NCBI GenBank assembly: GCA_963825315.1
Contig: CAWGST010000002.1
Coordinates: 1 to 64,000 of the forward strand
DNA length: 64,000 nucleotides
Source of the DNA: DASRLE01 sp963825315
GTDB taxonomy: Bacteria > Verrucomicrobiota > Verrucomicrobiia > Limisphaerales > Palsa-1400
Reading direction: 5' to 3'
Shown: in pieces, positions 10,352 through 20,261 of the stretch
Numbering within the stretch: position 1 is the stretch's first letter
Layout: each line of letters opens with the position of its first letter
Notes under the pieces: model-generated
Database searches by the model: none
Told to the model about the DNA's origin: nothing
The model's input: the letters and a program-made list of their open reading frames with translations, nothing else
Made by a program: the position numbers and the translations under genes

Positions 10352-10747
10352 ATGAAGATTAAATTCTTGTCATTTTTAGCCCTTTCCGCCTGTCTGGTTC
10401 TCCTGCCCGGTTGCATCGGCACCCAGGATGGTCACAGCGTGGCAGGAGTGCCGTTCACCAAGGACCGCATTGTCAGCCGCTACGCGCGGCCTGTCGCGCA
10501 ACTGGCCGCCGTCACCCGCATCGTGCTCAATCGCAATGGCAAATTGCTGGTGGACAACGCTGTCAACAATACCTTCGAGGCCAAAGTCAACCAGCACACC
10601 GTCTGGGTGAAAGTCGCGGATGTCGATGGCAGAATCACGGAAGTGACCGTGCAAGCCCGCGGCAGCATGGGCGGCGATGTTGATACGGCCGCCGAGATTT
10701 CAAAACAGATCGGCATGATGCTGGTGGCAGGCCCGAGCCAGAATTAG
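10352..10747 (+). CDS. small lipoprotein, DUF3568-like
   Basis: A 131-residue protein with a lipoprotein signal peptide and lipobox LLPGC, followed by a small alpha/beta domain. The layout (helix VAQLAAVTRIVL, then FEAKV, VWVKVAD and ITEVTVQARG strands, then a terminal helix) resembles DUF3568-type lipoproteins. The ATG at 10352 directly precedes the signal peptide. It follows the beta-helix gene with a short gap and may share its transcript. No specific function can be inferred. Confidence 0.6.
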   Translation: MKIKFLSFLALSACLVLLPGCIGTQDGHSVAGVPFTKDRIVSRYARPVAQLAAVTRIVLNRNGKLLVDNAVNNTFEAKVNQHTVWVKVADVDGRITEVTVQARGSMGGDVDTAAEISKQIGMMLVAGPSQN

Positions 10748-10761
10748 CCCGTGGCGCGGGT

Positions 10762-13146
10762 TCATTTGGCCGCGACGGGTTCCGGCTCCGCACGGGCGGG
10801 CCGCGGCGGGGCGATGGATTCGCGCTGGCTGTCTCTTTCGGATTCAGCCTCCGATTGCGGCGTGTGGCGCGGAAGGCGCGACGGCGAATGAAGCTGGCGC
10901 GTGGTCTTTAATCCTTTTTCCCACGCTTGCAGGCAAATGTCGGCCAGCGCCGCGAGATCGAGGTCCGCGGCATAAAGGGTCAGCGCCTGGCTCATATCCA
11001 GCCATTTTTGGCGGCGGGCCGCGCATTCGATCAGCCATTGCGGCCCAATTTCAAAAACCGTCTCCTGTTTCCCTTGTCCAGCGGGTTCGATCGAGGGACT
11101 GGCTCCGGTGATCCTGGAGCCGGCCTCGGTGGTTGAAATGGCCGTGGTCGTGCAATGGCGCAGGCCGTCGCGCCGGACCGCCTCCCGAACCATGTCCCAA
11201 TCCTGTGTCATGGATGAATCAATATCCACCGCCATCCCGCGCTCGGCAGCCAGCAGAGCCAGCGTATCAACCGGCAAAAGGCCGTGGCTCCATTTTGATC
11301 CCGCGTAACTGGGATAAGCGCCGCGTTCGCGGGCCAGACTGGCGGAGGCGAGGATGGCGCAGTGGGAAATGATTTCCATGCTGCGATCGGCGAAATCCGC
11401 CGCCGCCGCGCTGGCGTAGCCGGCCTTGAGCCGATCCAGCGCATCCTGGAAACCAAGAAGGCCCAAGGCCGCCGGACGATGTTCCCGGCTCGCGGCCCGC
11501 GCCGCTTCGTCCGGGTAGGAACTAATGTCAATCGCGTTGTCAAGCATCCGCATGGCGGTGCCGACGGTGCTGCGCAGAAGCGGGATGTCCAGCGCAACGG
11601 GAGAGTCCCCGGCCAGATGCGCGGACAGATTGACTGAACCGACGCTGCAAGCCGAGGCTTCCAGCGGCGAAGTGTTGAGCAAAATGGCGGTGCAAAGACT
11701 GGCGCCATGCACCACGCCCGCGTGGTCCTGGGTCGAACGGACGTTGGCCGCGTCCTTGAACCCGAGCCAGGGCTGGCCGGTTTGAGCCAGCGAGGCCAGC
11801 ATTTCCCGCCAGAGATCGGCGGCGTGGATCCGCTGGAAACCGTGCATTTCGCCGCGGTCCGCCTTTTCTTCGTATTCGAGGTAACGCTGCTCGAAAGCGC
11901 GGCCGAATTTCTGATGAAGATCGGGGACTTGGGCCGGTTCGAACAGCGTCCAGCGGCCTTGCTGGCAGACCCGTTTCATAAACAAATCAGGGACCCACAA
12001 CGCCTTGTTCAAATCATGGTTCCAAACAGGACCGCCCGGACGCGGGCGTTGCAGAAAATCCCAAATGCCGATGTGCCACGGTTCCAGCCAGGAACAGGTC
12101 AAACCTGTTCTTTTGCGCTGCTCCATGCGGGGCCCGGCTTGCGCGCTGACGTGTTCCAGATCGCTCCAACTGGTCGCGGCGAAGCAGGTGATCAACCGCG
12201 GCTCAACCGTGCCCGCGTGGCAAAGGACCGGCTCCGAAGGCACGAAACGAAAAGTGGAAAGCGCCTCGTAAAACTCCGCCGCGCGCGCGTTGCGCTGTTC
12301 GCCCTCGTTCAAAGCCAGCCCCATGGCCACGCGCATCCAGAAATACTGCGGCGTCTCGATGCGCCGGACGTCGTCGTGCAACAGGTAATCGTCATGCAGC
12401 GCCTGCAAGCCGGCCAGGGGAAACAATTCATCCCGTTCCAATCGCAGAGCGCCCGCCAGCATTTCCAAATCAAACTCCGGCAATTCCGGCGCAAGCTGGT
12501 TCAAATACTGCCCTTCATTGATGTAAACGCTGAAATGCCCGCGATGAACCGCCTCCAATTCCTTGTCGCGCGGCGTTTTCGGCAATGCTTGACTGTAAAT
12601 TTTTTGCAACAACGAACGCGCCGCGCCGGCGGTGGACGCCTCCCCGCGTTCCGGGGGCGGGGCGGGAACGGGAACAGCAACGGGCGCCGCCTCCGGCGGG
12701 CTTTCCAGGGGCGGCGTCCCTTCGACCGGGAACGCGATGGCGGCCGGGGGCGCGGCGCGCCCCTCGCGCTCAGCCCGGGCCAGGCGGCGCTTCTCACGAT
12801 AAAGGATATAACGCCGCGCCACCGCCAAATGGCCATCCAACATCAACTGATCTTCCACGGCATCCTGAATCCGTTCCACCTCCAATTGCTCGCCCCGGAC
12901 CGCGCGGCTCAAGACCCGCTCCACAACCACATCGGCGCACTTCCTGACTGCGACCTGCAAATGCGCGGCCAGTTTGGCGTCGCGGCCAACGCCCTCGGCC
13001 GCTTTGAACGCGCTCTCGATAGCCAGGCAAATGCGCGCTTCGTTGAACTCCTCGATGCGCGCGTCCCGTTTGCGCACGAAAAGCTTTTTGCCCTGCAACG
13101 GGTCCATCCCGCGCAAGTGCAATTGGTCCTGCAGTTGGTCTTTCAT
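10762..13146 (-). CDS. degenerate ribonucleotide reductase alpha-chain paralogue with ATP-cone
   Basis: A 794-residue NrdA-like protein. An ATP-cone spans about 22-115 (LFVRKRDARIEEFNEA), then comes an Ala/Pro-rich linker (about 130-180) and an RNR barrel recognisable by LEPWH, LWVPDLF and SVGSVNL. Cysteines equivalent to E. coli C225, C439 and C462 remain (C321, C485, C500). The catalytic Asn437 and Glu441 equivalents are Ser483 and Ala487, and the radical-transfer Tyr730-Tyr731 pair is Arg750-Gln751. About 60 residues holding the specificity loops between CF and LEPWH are missing, and no C-terminal redox Cys pair exists. The long frame is intact, suggesting a retained non-catalytic role. 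I chose the ATG at 13146; upstream codons lack family similarity. Confidence 0.85.
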   Translation of the reverse strand: MKDQLQDQLHLRGMDPLQGKKLFVRKRDARIEEFNEARICLAIESAFKAAEGVGRDAKLAAHLQVAVRKCADVVVERVLSRAVRGEQLEVERIQDAVEDQLMLDGHLAVARRYILYREKRRLARAEREGRAAPPAAIAFPVEGTPPLESPPEAAPVAVPVPAPPPERGEASTAGAARSLLQKIYSQALPKTPRDKELEAVHRGHFSVYINEGQYLNQLAPELPEFDLEMLAGALRLERDELFPLAGLQALHDDYLLHDDVRRIETPQYFWMRVAMGLALNEGEQRNARAAEFYEALSTFRFVPSEPVLCHAGTVEPRLITCFAATSWSDLEHVSAQAGPRMEQRKRTGLTCSWLEPWHIGIWDFLQRPRPGGPVWNHDLNKALWVPDLFMKRVCQQGRWTLFEPAQVPDLHQKFGRAFEQRYLEYEEKADRGEMHGFQRIHAADLWREMLASLAQTGQPWLGFKDAANVRSTQDHAGVVHGASLCTAILLNTSPLEASACSVGSVNLSAHLAGDSPVALDIPLLRSTVGTAMRMLDNAIDISSYPDEAARAASREHRPAALGLLGFQDALDRLKAGYASAAAADFADRSMEIISHCAILASASLARERGAYPSYAGSKWSHGLLPVDTLALLAAERGMAVDIDSSMTQDWDMVREAVRRDGLRHCTTTAISTTEAGSRITGASPSIEPAGQGKQETVFEIGPQWLIECAARRQKWLDMSQALTLYAADLDLAALADICLQAWEKGLKTTRQLHSPSRLPRHTPQSEAESERDSQRESIAPPRPARAEPEPVAAK

Positions 13147-13471
13147 CGCAAACCGCCGATACAACAACCGGCCTCGGAACAACCCCACCGCTTGTGTATT
13201 ATCAAAACAACAACACTGCCAATAGGCTTCAAAGCTAAAATTGTCAATGCGTTTTTTTTGCCGTTTTCCAGCCCATTTGGCGACCGTGTGGGCGCGATTC
13301 GGGTATTGGGCATCTGGCACAACCCCGATTTGAGCCGGTTCAATTTTGCATAAAAAAATCTATTTCAAATGGTTTGACCATCCTTTGCGCCCCAAGCGAC
13401 AAGGAATGGCGTCGTTTTTCAGCCTGTTTGTCTTGACTCAGCCGTGAGATTCCTCCAAGAATACCACAAGC
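13147..13471. other. divergent intergenic region, RNR paralogue / LRR gene
   Basis: It holds the promoters of two diverging genes. An A/T-rich stretch near 13190-13260 suits promoter activity for the minus-strand gene. I see no clear NrdR-box pair (a 16-bp near-palindrome of ACACWATATATAGTGT type), which would normally mark an RNR operon. Confidence 0.3.
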
Positions 13472-14614
13472 GTGAAAAAGACCATCCCCGCTATTTTAGT
13501 CTTTCTGCTCTTGGCTTTGTCGGCACCGGTGCAGGGCCAATCGCCGCAGTCAGCGACTCTGGCCTGGGATCCAGCCGTCGGTGTGACCAATGTAGCGGGC
13601 TATTATATCTACTGCGGAGGAACGACGGGAAGCTACACAAACCGGATTGATGCCGGGTTGGCAACGAGCTGTGTCGTGAGCAATCTGCTGGCGGGAGCGA
13701 CTTATTATTTTGCAACGACGGCTTACACATCCTCGGGTTTGGAATCAGGATATTCGAGCGAGGTAGTGTGGCAATGTCCGCAATTGTTGCCGTCATTGGC
13801 CGCACCGGCAGCGGTGCAAGACCAATACACTTGCAGCACAAATGCCGACAATACTCTCACCATCATCGGTTACACCGGGCCTGGCGGTGCTGTGACCATT
13901 CCATCCAGTATCAACTGCCTGCCGGTCACAACCATCGGCTGTGCTTTCACGGCTTGCGCCAACCTGACGAGCGTCACGATTCCCGGCAGCGTTGCCAGCA
14001 TCGGAGATTTTGCGTTCTTTTCCTGCGCCAGCCTGACCAACATCACGATTCCCGGCAGCGTCACCAGCATCGGGGATTGTGCGTTTTTGGAATGCGCCAG
14101 CTTGACCAACGTCACAATCGCCAACGGCGTCACCAGCATCGGAACCGGTTCGTTTGCGCTATGCACCAGCCTGGCCAGCGTCACGATTCCTTGCAGCGTC
14201 ACCAACATCATTGATTTTGCGTTCGCCGAATGCACCAGCCTGGCCAGCGTCTATTTCATGGGCAACGCTCCCGCCGCTGATTCCCCTGTGTTCTATGGCG
14301 ACAACGTGACGGTCTATTATTTGCCTGGCGCCACTGGCTGGCGTGTCTTCTCCGCCAATACCGGTCTTCCGGCCGTGCTGTGGAACCCGCTCATCCAGAC
14401 CGGCGATGGCAGCTTTGGCGTGCAGAACAATCAATTTGGGTTTAACATCACCGGCACAGCCAATATCCCCATAGTGGTGGAAGCCTGCGCCGATCTGACC
14501 AGCCCCGTTTGGACTCCGCTCCAGATTCTCACGCTCACCAACGGTTTGTTCCACTTCAGCGACCCCCAGTGGACCAATTACCCCGGGTGCTACTACCGCA
14601 TCCGCTCGCCCTGA
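13472..14614 (+). CDS. secreted fibronectin-III / BspA-type leucine-rich repeat protein
   Basis: A 380-residue secreted protein with a signal peptide (about 1-22) and a fibronectin type III-like domain (ATLAWDPAVGVTNVAGYYIY). About five tandem 23-residue LRR_5 (BspA-type) units follow, each of the form LTSVTIPGSVxSIGDxAFxxCxS. A C-terminal beta region (VEACADLTSPVWTPLQ) matches modules common at the end of verrucomicrobial secreted proteins. The repeat units are also near-identical in DNA with a 69-bp period (about 13960-14240), so the array can expand or contract. It is probably a surface or extracellular binding protein. Confidence 0.8.
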   Translation: MKKTIPAILVFLLLALSAPVQGQSPQSATLAWDPAVGVTNVAGYYIYCGGTTGSYTNRIDAGLATSCVVSNLLAGATYYFATTAYTSSGLESGYSSEVVWQCPQLLPSLAAPAAVQDQYTCSTNADNTLTIIGYTGPGGAVTIPSSINCLPVTTIGCAFTACANLTSVTIPGSVASIGDFAFFSCASLTNITIPGSVTSIGDCAFLECASLTNVTIANGVTSIGTGSFALCTSLASVTIPCSVTNIIDFAFAECTSLASVYFMGNAPAADSPVFYGDNVTVYYLPGATGWRVFSANTGLPAVLWNPLIQTGDGSFGVQNNQFGFNITGTANIPIVVEACADLTSPVWTPLQILTLTNGLFHFSDPQWTNYPGCYYRIRSP

Positions 14615-14720
14615 GGCGTGGGCAGGCAGGATGTTCCGAAACCGGCGAAGGCAAAGGGCGACGCGCAGTGCCTGTTAAAATGTGCTTGAAGGCTTTCCGG
14701 CAGGGGTGCTTAATTGATTT

Positions 14721-16074
14721 ATGAACTTAAAGACATTCTTTGTTTCCCGCCGTTCGTTCCTCAAAAGATGTTCCCTGGCCGCGGCCGCAACCGGCCTGCC
14801 GGCGTGGTTCGTGGAGCGCGACCTGGCCGAGGCCGCACCCCGCCCAAAACGTTTGGGGCCTAATGACCGGCCAGCCATCGCTTTAATCGGCTGCGGCGGC
14901 ATGGGGCGCGGCGATGGCACCAACGCCATGCGCTTTGGCGACCTGGTCGCCGTTTGCGACGTGGATGACACCCACGCCGCGGCAGCCGCCGAACAGTACG
15001 GCAAGAATGGCCGGACGCCGGACAAATATAATGATTTCCGAAAGGTCATGGAGCGCGATGACATCAACGTCATCATCACCGCCACCCCGGACCATTGGCA
15101 TACGCTGATCAATCTCGCCGCCGCCAACGCGGGCAAGGACGTTTACGGAGAGAAGCCGCTGACCCTGACCGTTGACGAAGGCAAACACATGGTAAAGGCG
15201 GTTCGTAAAAGCGGAATTGTTTTCCAAACCGGCACGCAACAGCGCAGCAGCGATAAATTCCGCCTGGCCTGCGAATTGGTGCGCAACGGGCGCATCGGGC
15301 GGCTCAAACAGATCACCGTCTGGCTGCCGGCCGGTTTGCGCGACGGCCCGTTCTTTCCATCGAAGCCGCCGCAGGGGTTGAATTGGGATTTCTGGCTCGG
15401 CCAGGCGCCCAAGGTTGATTACGTCACCCAGCGCTGCCATGCGCTCTTTCGCTTCTGGTATGATTATTCGGGCGGAAGCATGACCGACTGGGGCGCGCAC
15501 CACAATGACATCGCGCGCTGGGCCGTTGACCTGCCCGGTCCGGTCAGCGTCGAAGGAACACCGCTGGCGGAGCCGATTCCCGGCGGCTACACTGCCATCA
15601 GCGACTACGTAGTCAATTATACCTACGCCAACGGCGTGCTCCACACCGTGCGCAACACGCATGACGACACCATTTACGGGGGCGTTGTGAATGAAAACGG
15701 CCAGCGCAACGGCATCAAGTTCGAGGGAAGCAACGGCTGGATTTGGGTCAATCGCGCGGAGCTTGAGGCGAGCGACGAGGCTTTGCTCTCCACCCCGCTG
15801 CCCGCCGGCGCGAAACGCCTTTACGTCAGCAACGATCACATGGGCAATTTCTTTGACTGCGTCCGGTCCCGCAAAGCTGCCCATGGCCGACGTGGAAACG
15901 GGCCACCTTTCCGCCACGCTCTGCCATATCGGCACCATTGCCCTGCGCCTGGGCCGGAAATTGCAATGGAACCCGGCGCGCGAAACTTTCACGGGAGACG
16001 GCGCCAAAGAGGCCAACCCCTGGCTCGCCCGAAACATGCGCAAACCATTCGATTACAGTTTTGCGGGCGCTTGA
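14721..16074 (+). CDS. Tat-exported Gfo/Idh/MocA-family oxidoreductase, one apparent frameshift
   Basis: About 450 residues after correction. It starts with a twin-arginine-type signal (SRRSFLKRCSLAAAATGL), then a Rossmann segment with IALIGCGGMGRGD and the EKP signature in DVYGEKPLT. The C-terminal domain carries MTDWGAHHNDIARWA. It would oxidise or reduce sugar-like substrates with NAD(P) in the periplasm. The frame breaks at 15873-15875: removing one A from AAA restores CVRSRKLPMADVETGH and the normal C-terminus. A single-base gain in a homopolymer points to sequencing error. Confidence 0.85.
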
Positions 16075-16077
16075 CGG

Positions 16078-16581
16078 TTACCACGGGCCATCGACCAGCA
16101 GGGAAATCGCGTTGCGCGCCACATCATCCGTCAGCAACGGAATGGCCTGCCGCTCCGCGCTGTATTCGTCGTTGCCGATGCGGATATAGGTCGTGCCCTG
16201 CACGGTGCGGTTGATGAAGGTCTTGCCGGTGTTGACATCCACAGCCACTATGCGCGCCTGCATGGTCAGCGTGTATTCCTGCGGCATCAGGACGTCATCG
16301 GTCTGATACGAAAGCCCGCTGCGATCAAATCTTGTAATCTCCCCTGAAACAAGAATGTCGGGGCTGCCCGAGGTTTCCAGGCGAAAGGTGCCGTCCTGTT
16401 GCAACTGCTGGCGCAGGGAAGTGCTGAGATATTCGGTGACGCGCGGTTCGCGGGTTTTGTTGATGAAAGGCTTGAATTTCACCGTGCGGCTGCCCGCCGC
16501 GACGCCGTTGGTCGGGCCGAGCTTGTAGCCGGCGCACCCGCCCGCCGCGATGGCCAGAATGATCAACAGCCACGAGCGCAT
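16078..16581 (-). CDS. lptE: LPS-assembly lipoprotein LptE
   Basis: A 167-residue lipoprotein with lipobox AAGGC followed by AGYKLGP, the usual LptE opening, and an FKPFINKTREPRVTEYLSTSL segment matching the family. LptE plugs the LptD barrel that inserts LPS into the outer membrane. Its start lies inside the 3' end of the bamD-like gene (19-nt overlap), so the two envelope-biogenesis genes are translationally coupled. Length and motifs are normal. Confidence 0.8.
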   Translation of the reverse strand: MRSWLLIILAIAAGGCAGYKLGPTNGVAAGSRTVKFKPFINKTREPRVTEYLSTSLRQQLQQDGTFRLETSGSPDILVSGEITRFDRSGLSYQTDDVLMPQEYTLTMQARIVAVDVNTGKTFINRTVQGTTYIRIGNDEYSAERQAIPLLTDDVARNAISLLVDGPW

Positions 16582-17657
16582 GTTATTTGGCCGGGGTGGC
16601 CGGAAGAACCGGGAGAGCCGGGTGGCCGGGGCGGTCCAGGGAACGGGCTGACCGGGGCGGTTGGAGTGGCCGGAGTGGCCGGGGCTCGTTTTTTGAGCTT
16701 GTCGATGCGGAGCCGCGCCTGATTGGCCAGGGGCGAACCGGCATCGGCGAGCAGGACCTCGTTATAATAAACCAGCGCGCCGTCCCACTTTTTCTGCTTC
16801 TCGTAATACTCGGCCACCTGGAAATTCCCCAGCGCCTCTTCCGCCCTGAGTGAGGTGATGATCCGATGGGCGTCGGCCACCCGTGGATCATCTGGATACA
16901 GCGCCATGAAATCGGTGAATGTCGCAATGGCCTGGCCGGCGATGCTCTGATCGTAACCGGCTTTTTTGGCCTGTTTATCGTAGGCCATGGCCTCCTTGTA
17001 TTGCGCTTCGGCCGCGATTTTTGCCTGGTCGCTGTAGCGGTCAGCCGCCCATTCGTAAGCGATGACGGCCAATGGATAATCCTTTTCCTTCTCCCGCGCC
17101 GCGCCGATATTCATCTGCGAAGGCGGCCCCAGTTCCCCGTAAGGCCCGTAACGGACAATGTGCTCAAACATATCCGCCGTCTTGTCCATCGAAGGGAAGA
17201 AGGGGATGTAACCGAAAAGTTTAAACCATTGGCCGTGCAGGAAGCGGACGGCAATGGCGAATTGGCGGCGTTGCACCTCCTCCGAGTTGGCCGTCTTGGG
17301 ATATTTATCCAGCATGGTCTGGTAGGCGTTGAAGGCCTTTTCGTCCTGTTTCCTGGCCTCGTAACAACGGCCTATGAGATATTGGGCTTGCGGCGCATAA
17401 TCGGACAGGGGCCAGATTTTGATCACGCGCAGGGACGAGTTCAAGGCCAGCTTGTATTGCTTTTTATCGAAAGCCTGCTGGGCGACGGCCAACTGCTCTT
17501 TGGCCCGTTGCTTGCGCCAATCGCCCTTTGCCCCGGGCGTTTCGTAAGACCACCCTTCCCCGGGCCGATAGACCAGCGGCGCCGGTGACCGGTAAGGAAA
17601 CAGGAACAACCCCAGCAAAACCAGCGCGATGCGCGCAGACAAGCGATTCATGGCCAA
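16563..17657 (-). CDS. bamD: BamD-like outer-membrane assembly TPR protein
   Basis: A 364-residue exported protein with an N-terminal hydrophobic segment and a run of TPR helices (AQYLIGRCYEARKQDEKAFNAYQTML and others), characteristic of BamD/YfiO, which scaffolds the BAM outer-membrane insertase. I see no clear lipobox cysteine at the expected site, which is unusual. The C-terminal 40 residues are a Pro/Gly/Ala/Thr low-complexity tail that overlaps the lptE start and corresponds to imperfect DNA repeats (about 16580-16690). The normal stop may have been lost here. The LptE neighbour supports an envelope role. Confidence 0.75.
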   Translation of the reverse strand: MAMNRLSARIALVLLGLFLFPYRSPAPLVYRPGEGWSYETPGAKGDWRKQRAKEQLAVAQQAFDKKQYKLALNSSLRVIKIWPLSDYAPQAQYLIGRCYEARKQDEKAFNAYQTMLDKYPKTANSEEVQRRQFAIAVRFLHGQWFKLFGYIPFFPSMDKTADMFEHIVRYGPYGELGPPSQMNIGAAREKEKDYPLAVIAYEWAADRYSDQAKIAAEAQYKEAMAYDKQAKKAGYDQSIAGQAIATFTDFMALYPDDPRVADAHRIITSLRAEEALGNFQVAEYYEKQKKWDGALVYYNEVLLADAGSPLANQARLRIDKLKKRAPATPATPTAPVSPFPGPPRPPGSPGSSGHPGQITCARGC

Positions 17658-17756
17658 ACCCTAGCGCAAGCCGCGTGGCCAAGTCAAGGAGGGCGAAAAC
17701 AAGAAAAGCGAAAGGAACCTTGAACCCCTGCCGGGAAATACCTACGCTGCCCGGCA

Positions 17757-19050
17757 ATGAACGCCGTCCATTTCAAACTGTTCCTCATGATGGTGCTGGA
17801 GTTTTTTATCTGGGGGGCGTGGCTGCCGTTTATTTTCAGCTATCTGCCGGGTCTGGGCTTCACCCCCGGTCAACAGGCCTTGATTCTCAATGCCTTCCCG
17901 CTGGCCGCGATCCTCGGCATGTTTTTCAGCAATCAATTCGCGGACCGGAATTTTGCGGCGGAAAAATTTCTGGGTTTCAGCCAGTTGATCGCCGGAGCGG
18001 CCATGATCGGCCTGGCCTTCACGGGCGATTTCTGGACTTTCTTCGCCCTGATGCTGGCGCATTGCCTGCTCTATGTGCCGACGCTTTCCGTCACCAACTC
18101 GATCGCGTTCGCCCATTTGAAGGACACAAAAGATTTTGGCTTGATCCGCATGGGGGGAACGATCGGATGGATCCTGGCGGCATGGCCCTTTACTTTTATT
18201 CTGGTGGATTGGGGCAGGGTCGGCGCTGCCCATCCGGTGGGAATGATTGACTGGATTAAAACCGCGCTGGGCGCGGGCTTGTCCGGCGCCGCCCTGCTAA
18301 GGGCCGCGCGCTGGACTTATATCGTCGCCGGGATGGCTTCGCTGGTTCTGGCCGTTTTCAGCCTGGCGCTGCCCCATACTCCGCCCAAGAAAGCCGAAAC
18401 GGCGCAGGATAAATTCGCCTGGATCGAAGCATTGCGGCTCCTGGGCAGGCCGTTTGTGCTGGTGCTCTGGATCGTGGCCTTTGTGGATTCCTTCCTGATC
18501 AATGCTTATTTTTATTGGGCGGCAACGTTTCTGGGCAGCCCGCAGGTCGGCATCAAGGGCAACTGGATCATGCCGATCATGAGCATCGGGCAGGTTGCGG
18601 AGATTCTGGCCATGGCCATGCTCGCCGTAACCTTGAAGAAGCTGGGCTGGCGCACCACCATGGTCATCGGCATTCTTGCGCATGTGGTGCGCTTTGCCGT
18701 TTTCGCCTTTTTCCCGCAATGGACCACGCTGATCATTCTGGTCTTCATTTTGCACGGCATTTGTTATGCGTTCTTTTTCGCGACGGTCTATATTTTCGTG
18801 GATGAATATTTTCCCGAAGGACGCCCGCTCCAGCGCGCAGGGCTTGTTTAATGTGATGATCCTGGGACTGGGTGCGATGGCGTGCAATACGCTCTGTCCC
18901 TTTCTGACGAGGAAATTCATGGTCAGGGGCTTGGTGGATTTTCGACGATTATTCCTCGTGCCGTGCGGGGTGGCGCTGGCGGCGGCGATCACGCTGGCTT
19001 TGTTCTTCCATCCGCCCAAGCCAGGCGCGGCTGAACCGGTCCACTCATGA
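17757..19050 (+). CDS. NupG-type nucleoside:H+ symporter-like MFS transporter, one apparent frameshift
   Basis: About 430 residues with some twelve membrane helices. It opens FKLFLMMVLEFFIWGAWLPF and carries the VDEYFPKDARSSAQGLFN signature of nucleoside:H+ symporter (NHS) proteins, so import of nucleosides or similar small molecules is likely. The frame breaks at about 18809-18812: removing one T from TTTT rejoins DEYFPKDARSSAQG and the last two helices. It is divergent from bamD and is followed by a carbonic anhydrase-like gene 3 nt downstream. Confidence 0.8.
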
Positions 19051-19053
19051 ATC

Positions 19054-19617
19054 ATGAAAATACTACGCGAACAACTCGACACATTTTTGCGCAAGAAACC
19101 GGTCCTGGGCAAAGGCGTCTATATTGCGCGCGGCGCGGTGGTGATGGGCGACGTCACCCTGGGCGACGGCGCCAGCGTCTGGTACAACGCCGTGTTGCGC
19201 GGGGACATCAACCGGATTGTCATTGGCGACCATACCAATATCCAGGACAACTCGGTCATTCATCTGGCGGACGATTTTCCCTGCATTGTGGGCCGCTGCG
19301 TCACCGTCGGCCATTCCGCAATCGTCCATGCCTGCCGGATCGGCGATGAATGCCTGATCGGCATGGGCGCGGTGGTGTTGGATGGGGCTGAAGTCGGCGC
19401 GCAATGCTTGATCGGGGCCAGGGCGTTGGTCACGCAGAACGTCAGGATTCCGGACGGCTCGCTGGTCTTGGGTTCGCCGGCTAAAATCGTCCGCGCCCTG
19501 ACCGATGAGGAACGAGCCGGGCTGAAATATTGGGCCGAAAAATACGCCGATAACGCCGCCTACTGCCTGGAACACAATATCAATGTGGGCGGACCGATGC
19601 AGGGAGAGGGAAAATGA
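19054..19617 (+). CDS. gamma-class carbonic anhydrase-like hexapeptide protein
   Basis: A 187-residue left-handed beta-helix protein of the YrdA/gamma-carbonic anhydrase family. Candidate zinc-ligand histidines are in NSVIHLADD and VGHSAIVHAC, and the arrangement H...HxxxxH is intact. Repeated [LIV]GDG hexapeptides build the trimeric helix, and a C-terminal helix follows. It probably binds zinc and may hydrate CO2 or carry out a related hydrolysis; many members are untested. It lies directly after the MFS gene and is probably co-transcribed with it. Confidence 0.8.
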   Translation: MKILREQLDTFLRKKPVLGKGVYIARGAVVMGDVTLGDGASVWYNAVLRGDINRIVIGDHTNIQDNSVIHLADDFPCIVGRCVTVGHSAIVHACRIGDECLIGMGAVVLDGAEVGAQCLIGARALVTQNVRIPDGSLVLGSPAKIVRALTDEERAGLKYWAEKYADNAAYCLEHNINVGGPMQGEGK

Positions 19618-19689
19618 CGAATGTCGAAGCATGAATGACTAATCATGGGAAAATGTCCAATGACAAAATCCGAATGACGAATCATTTTT

Positions 19690-19820
19690 AATTTTCTCAA
19701 GAGAAATCCGCCCCGGAAAAAACCGTGAAAATTTCCGCATTTTGCAAAGTCACAACCTGTTGTCAGCAAGGTGTTTACAAAAGAAGCCAGAAACTAGTAT
19801 TTACAAAAACGCTGAAAGCG
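19690..19820. repeat. dispersed intergenic repeat, copy 1
   Basis: Shares blocks in the same order with 44815-44955: TTTTCTCAAGA, AAAAACCGTGAAA, TTCCGCATTTTG, TGTTGTCAGCAAGG and TAGTATTTACAAAAACGCTG. Spacing is conserved over about 130 bases while the bases between blocks differ. It lies just after the carbonic anhydrase-like gene, without coding frame. Confidence 0.6.
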
Positions 19821-20261
19821 GGAAAGTGACTGAAGGCAAATGCTGAAGGTTGAAGGCTGAAATTGGCCCGGAAAGATTATGGAGAATCGCCGTATTTGTG
19901 GACGGATGCTTTTGGCTGTTAGTGCCGGTCTGAAAATGTAGTGAAAACGCCGGTTTGAAAATGCGACTGGATCTCCCTGGCGCGGCTCGAAGGGACTGGC
20001 TATTTGTGTTTCACTAAACGAGCTGGCCGTCGCATAATGCGGCTGCTAGATTTGACACATGGAAAAATCGCGCGAGGGCGTGCTCGTCTTGTCGCGCCAG
20101 GCCAAAGACACGCACCCACCCCAATCAGGGGCTTCTGAGCGTGAGCGCGGTATTTGATGGCGCGTCTTTCGCGGAAAGTGATGGAGACGGTGTGAGATTT
20201 CGGAAGTGAGGCTAACGCGGCTGGTTTTCCGGCGATGGATTTATCGCTTTTTTGCTGCACC

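Noticed and set aside
11707..13353. 548-codon plus-strand frame opposite the RNR paralogue
   Set aside because: It is a long shadow of a GC-rich minus-strand gene; its residues match no family while the minus strand gives clear RNR similarity.
13960..14240. Possible CRISPR-like array in the LRR gene
   Set aside because: The 69-bp periodicity stays in frame and encodes LRR units; no spacers of independent sequence.
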